NCBI GenBank assembly: GCA_964428805.1
Contig: CAYRZF010000094.1
Coordinates: forward strand, 1 to 7,761
Direction of reading: 5' to 3'
DNA: 7,761 bases
Source: CAYRZF01 sp964428805
Lineage (GTDB): Bacteria > Methylomirabilota > Methylomirabilia > Rokubacteriales > CSP1-6
Below are positions 5,611 to 7,761 of the stretch, one piece after another (position 1 is the first letter of the stretch; each line of letters opens with the position of its first letter). The notes beneath the pieces were generated by a model that saw nothing but the letters and a program-made list of their open reading frames with translations, made no database searches and was not told where the DNA came from. The position numbers and the translations under genes were made by a program.

Positions 5611-7359
5611 ATGAACGACGCCGTGCGGCACTGGGTCAACGAGGTTGCCCGGATGTGTCGGCCGGACGACGTAGTGTGGTGCGACGGCTCCGAGAGCGAG
5701 CGCGAGCGGCTGATCGAGGTGGCGGTACGGGCGGGGGACCTCATCCCCCTCAACCAGCAGCGGCTGCCAGGCTGCTACCTGCATCGGAGCGCGCCGAACG
5801 ACGTCGCCCGGACGGAGCACCTCACCTACATTTGCTCCCGGGAGAAGGCCGCCGCGGGCCCGACCAACAACTGGATGGTGCCGGCGGAGGCGTACGATCG
5901 CCTCTCCGTGATCTTCGCCCGCTCGATGGAAGGGCGGACGATGTACGTGATCCCCTTCCTGATGGGCCCGCCCGGCTCTCGCTTCAGCAAGGTCGGGATT
6001 CAGGTCACCGACAGCGTCTACGTCGTGCTCAATATGAAGATGATGACGCGGATGGGCACGATTGCCCTCGAGCATCTGGGCGAGTCCGACGACTTCACCC
6101 GGGGGCTCCACGCGAAGGCCAATCTCAGCATCGACCGGCGGTTTATCTGCCATTTCCCCGAGGACAACACGATCTGGAGCGTGGGGTCGGGCTACGGCGG
6201 CAACGCCCTCCTCTCCAAGAAGTGCATGGCGCTCCGGATCGCAAGCGGTGTGGGCCGCCGCGAGGGGTGGCTCGCGGAGCACATGCTGATCGCCGGGATA
6301 GAGACCCCGGACGGGGAGGTCATCTATATTGCCGGCGCCTTGCCGAGCGCCTGCGGGAAGACGAACCTCGCCATGCTCGTCCCGCCGGCCTCGATGAAGG
6401 GGTGGCGGGTCTACACGGTCGGTGAGGACATCGCGTGGCTGCGCGTCGGTGATGACGGCCGGCTGTGGGCGATCAATCCCGAGGCCGGCTTCTTCGGCGT
6501 GGTCCCGGGCACAAGCTCGAAGACCAACCCGGCCGCCATGGCGACGATCCAGCGGAATACGATCTTCACCAACGTCGCGCTCCGGTCGGATGGCACCGTC
6601 TGGTGGGAGGGGCACGACGACCCGCCGCCTCCACAGGCGCTCGACTGGCGGGGCCGGCGCTGGACATCGACGAGCGGCGAGCCAGCGGCCCATCCGAACA
6701 GTCGGTTCACGGTGTCGGCCGCCCAGTGCCCCTCCATCTCGCCAGAGTGGCAAAACCCTGAGGGTGTCCCCATCAGCGCCATCCTGTTCGGCGGGCGGCG
6801 TCAGACGCTCATCCCGCTCGTGTACGAATCCTTCGACTGGCAGCACGGCACTTTCTTGGGTGCGACCCTGGCCTCCGAGACCACCGCGGCCGCCACGGGC
6901 GCGGTCGGCGTGGTGCGCCGGGATCCCATGGCAATGCTCCCGTTCTGCGGCTACAACATGGCCGACTATTGGGCGCACTGGTTGGCGACGGGGAAGCGCT
7001 TGTCGCGCCCCCCGAAGGTCTTTCGGGTGAACTGGTTCCGGCGGGACGAGAGCGGCCGGTTCCTGTGGCCCGGGTTCGGCGAAAACCTCCGCGTGCTGCA
7101 GTGGGTGATCGAGCGCTGCAAGGGCGTCGGGAAAGCGGACGAGACGCCTATCGGTTTCCTCCCGACGCGGTCCGCCATCAACCGCGAGGGGCTCGATGTC
7201 TCCGACGACGCGCTCGCGGAGCTGCTCGCCGTGGACCGGGAAGGATGGCGCGTAACCCTGCGGGGCCAGGCCGAGTTCTTCGCGAAGTTCGAAGATCGGC
7301 TTCCTCCGGGGATCCGAGCGGAGCACGACGGCCTCGCCCGGCGCCTTCGCTCGAGGTGA
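5611..7359 (+). CDS. pckG: Phosphoenolpyruvate carboxykinase (GTP)
   Basis: Cytosolic enzyme that interconverts oxaloacetate + GTP and phosphoenolpyruvate + GDP + CO2, the entry step of gluconeogenesis or an anaplerotic route. 582 residues; the family is usually about 600-620, the difference being a short N-terminus. The start ATG 5611 follows GAGGGG and puts AVRHWVNEVARMCRPDD where the family begins. Visible motifs: DVARTE (substrate arginine), GRTMYVIPFLMGP, GSGYGGNALLSKKC (Mn-binding lysine K203/K204), EGWLAEHM (Mn-binding H224), the P-loop ALPSACGKTN (residues 243-252, reactive C248, K250, T251), VGEDIAWLR (metal-binding D273), NPEAGFFGVVPGTS and VNWFRRDESGRFLWPGFGENLRVL. All key residues are present. 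The usual VGDD reads VGED (E272), a conservative change. The frame stays open upstream only through the N gap. The gene converges with the M28 remnant. Confidence 0.95.
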   Translation: MNDAVRHWVNEVARMCRPDDVVWCDGSESERERLIEVAVRAGDLIPLNQQRLPGCYLHRSAPNDVARTEHLTYICSREKAAAGPTNNWMVPAEAYDRLSVIFARSMEGRTMYVIPFLMGPPGSRFSKVGIQVTDSVYVVLNMKMMTRMGTIALEHLGESDDFTRGLHAKANLSIDRRFICHFPEDNTIWSVGSGYGGNALLSKKCMALRIASGVGRREGWLAEHMLIAGIETPDGEVIYIAGALPSACGKTNLAMLVPPASMKGWRVYTVGEDIAWLRVGDDGRLWAINPEAGFFGVVPGTSSKTNPAAMATIQRNTIFTNVALRSDGTVWWEGHDDPPPPQALDWRGRRWTSTSGEPAAHPNSRFTVSAAQCPSISPEWQNPEGVPISAILFGGRRQTLIPLVYESFDWQHGTFLGATLASETTAAATGAVGVVRRDPMAMLPFCGYNMADYWAHWLATGKRLSRPPKVFRVNWFRRDESGRFLWPGFGENLRVLQWVIERCKGVGKADETPIGFLPTRSAINREGLDVSDDALAELLAVDREGWRVTLRGQAEFFAKFEDRLPPGIRAEHDGLARRLRSR

Positions 7360-7379
7360 GCTGGACAGTCCCCCGCAGC

Positions 7380-7400
7380 GCCAGGTCCAACGCCCCTGGC
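7380..7400. terminator. Weak hairpin between convergent PEPCK and peptidase remnant
   Basis: GCCAGG (7380-7385) and CCTGGC (7395-7400) are perfect complements with a nine-base loop, about 20 bases after the PEPCK stop. A second AGGTCCA copy at 7416-7422 and ACCTGG at 7422-7427 allow alternative pairing. No T-run is present on either side, so termination is only a suggestion from position. Confidence 0.25.
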
Positions 7401-7434
7401 AGAGCAGTGATCCGGAGGTCCACCTGGCCGCAAC

Positions 7435-7672
7435 CTAATCACGACGGGCGGCCAGCTGGCGAACGGCTCCGACGATCCCATGCGCAGCCCGCGCAAACTC
7501 CGGTCCATTAATCTTGTCTAGGAGATCCTTCGGCGTGTGATACTCCGGATAGCGATAGGGCGCCGTGTCTATGAGCATGACGGCCCGATACCCTTCCTTC
7601 CAAAACGACCAGTGGTCAGACTAGTCCACACCCGGAATCCACGAAAAGGTTGCCGCCAGTGGGGGGCTGCCC
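7435..7672 (-). pseudogene. M28-family zinc peptidase, C-terminal remnant with an in-frame TAG
   Basis: Read on the minus strand: LAATFSWIPGVD, TAG (complement of 7621-7623), then SDHWSFWKEGYRAVMLIDTA, PYRYPEYHTPKDLLDKING, PEFARAAHGIVGAVRQLAARRD and stop at 7435-7437. SDHWSF, VM..DTA.YR.P.YHT..D is the C-terminal signature of M28 metallo-aminopeptidases (usually secreted; YHT carries a zinc ligand). The family normally has tryptophan (TGG) before SDHWSFW, so TAG is probably a single G-to-A nonsense change. The N-terminal part, with the other zinc ligands, is missing: beyond about 7672 the sequence is the tRNA-Asp promoter. The gene cannot be functional. Confidence 0.75.
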
Positions 7673-7674
7673 CG

Positions 7675-7703
7675 TTGACTCCGGTTGCGTAAACATGTAA
7701 ATT
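7675..7703 (+). promoter_or_regulatory. Promoter of the tRNA-Asp gene
   Basis: TTGACT (7675-7680), a 17-base spacer and TAAATT (7698-7703) make a strong housekeeping promoter, with the mature tRNA beginning eight bases after the -10 box. The AT-rich -10 region stands out from the GC-rich surroundings. The promoter abuts or slightly overlaps the point where peptidase homology ends. Confidence 0.7.
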
Positions 7704-7711
7704 CTCAGCGC

Positions 7712-7761
7712 GGGGTCGTGGTGCAGCCTGGTTAGCACACTGGACTGTCAATCCAGAGGCC
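7712..7761 (+). tRNA. tRNA-Asp(GUC), cut by the window edge
   Basis: The first 48 positions of a canonical tRNA: acceptor 5' strand GGGGTCG (7712-7718), D arm GTGC-AGCCTGGTTA-GCAC (7721-7738), anticodon arm CTGGA-CTGTCAA-TCCAG (7740-7756) with anticodon GTC at 7747-7749, and variable loop AGGCC up to the last base. The T arm and acceptor 3' strand lie beyond the window. The stems are perfect and a strong promoter precedes it, so it is probably functional. Confidence 0.88.

Noticed and set aside
5562..7326. Very long open frame on the minus strand opposite PEPCK.
   Set aside because: Antisense frame produced by high-GC codons; it has no family motifs, while the + strand frame is an unmistakable PEPCK.

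Overview
The window is a high-GC bacterial segment, probably from an uncultured organism: it contains a 100-base run of N (5461-5560) that looks like a scaffold gap. The promoters seen are ordinary bacterial -35/-10 boxes with 17-base spacers. The sequence alone does not fix a taxon. Three intact metabolic genes stand out, all on the + strand: a PLP-dependent class III aminotransferase of the glutamate-1-semialdehyde aminomutase type (1515-2819), a thiamine-diphosphate (ThDP) enzyme of unrecognised specificity (3461-5227), and a GTP-dependent phosphoenolpyruvate carboxykinase (5611-7359). They are not one operon; each is separated from the next by remnants or a gap.

Region by region. 1-1413 is a patchwork: the end of an unidentified + strand gene, short direct repeats, then a compact minus-strand run of three genes (a 5'-truncated rtcB, a 52-residue phage-type protein and a 103-residue Cys/His protein). 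The rtcB remnant meets an mlaC (ttg2D) fragment of opposite strand at a sharp breakpoint near 902-913. Next come tandem 10-bp repeats, a promoter-like sequence and the 3' part of a tRNA-Val(UAC), from the anticodon stem to CCA. 1515-2819 is the aminotransferase. 2858-2950 (minus) is a 30-codon membrane peptide with its own consensus promoter. 3217-3262 is the 3' part of a tRNA-Phe(GAA), again starting at the anticodon stem. 3461-5227 is the ThDP enzyme, visibly less GC-rich than its neighbours. 5235-5450 is a VOC (glyoxalase-fold) gene remnant that begins just after the ThDP stop codon. After the gap comes PEPCK. Next, on the minus strand, is the C-terminal end of an M28 peptidase with an in-frame TAG. 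The window ends inside a tRNA-Asp(GUC) gene with a clear promoter.

How it fits together. Two different tRNA 3'-fragments in the same orientation, both beginning at the anticodon stem, are the classic trace left by tyrosine-recombinase elements that insert in tRNA genes. Together with the phage-type genes and at least four broken genes (rtcB, mlaC, VOC, M28), they suggest an integration and rearrangement hotspot in which a few metabolic genes remain intact. No complete integrase, transposase, CRISPR array or defence operon is visible. The most interesting unexplained items are the small membrane peptide with its strong promoter, the repeat/promoter/tRNA-fragment unit in front of the aminotransferase, and the ThDP enzyme.
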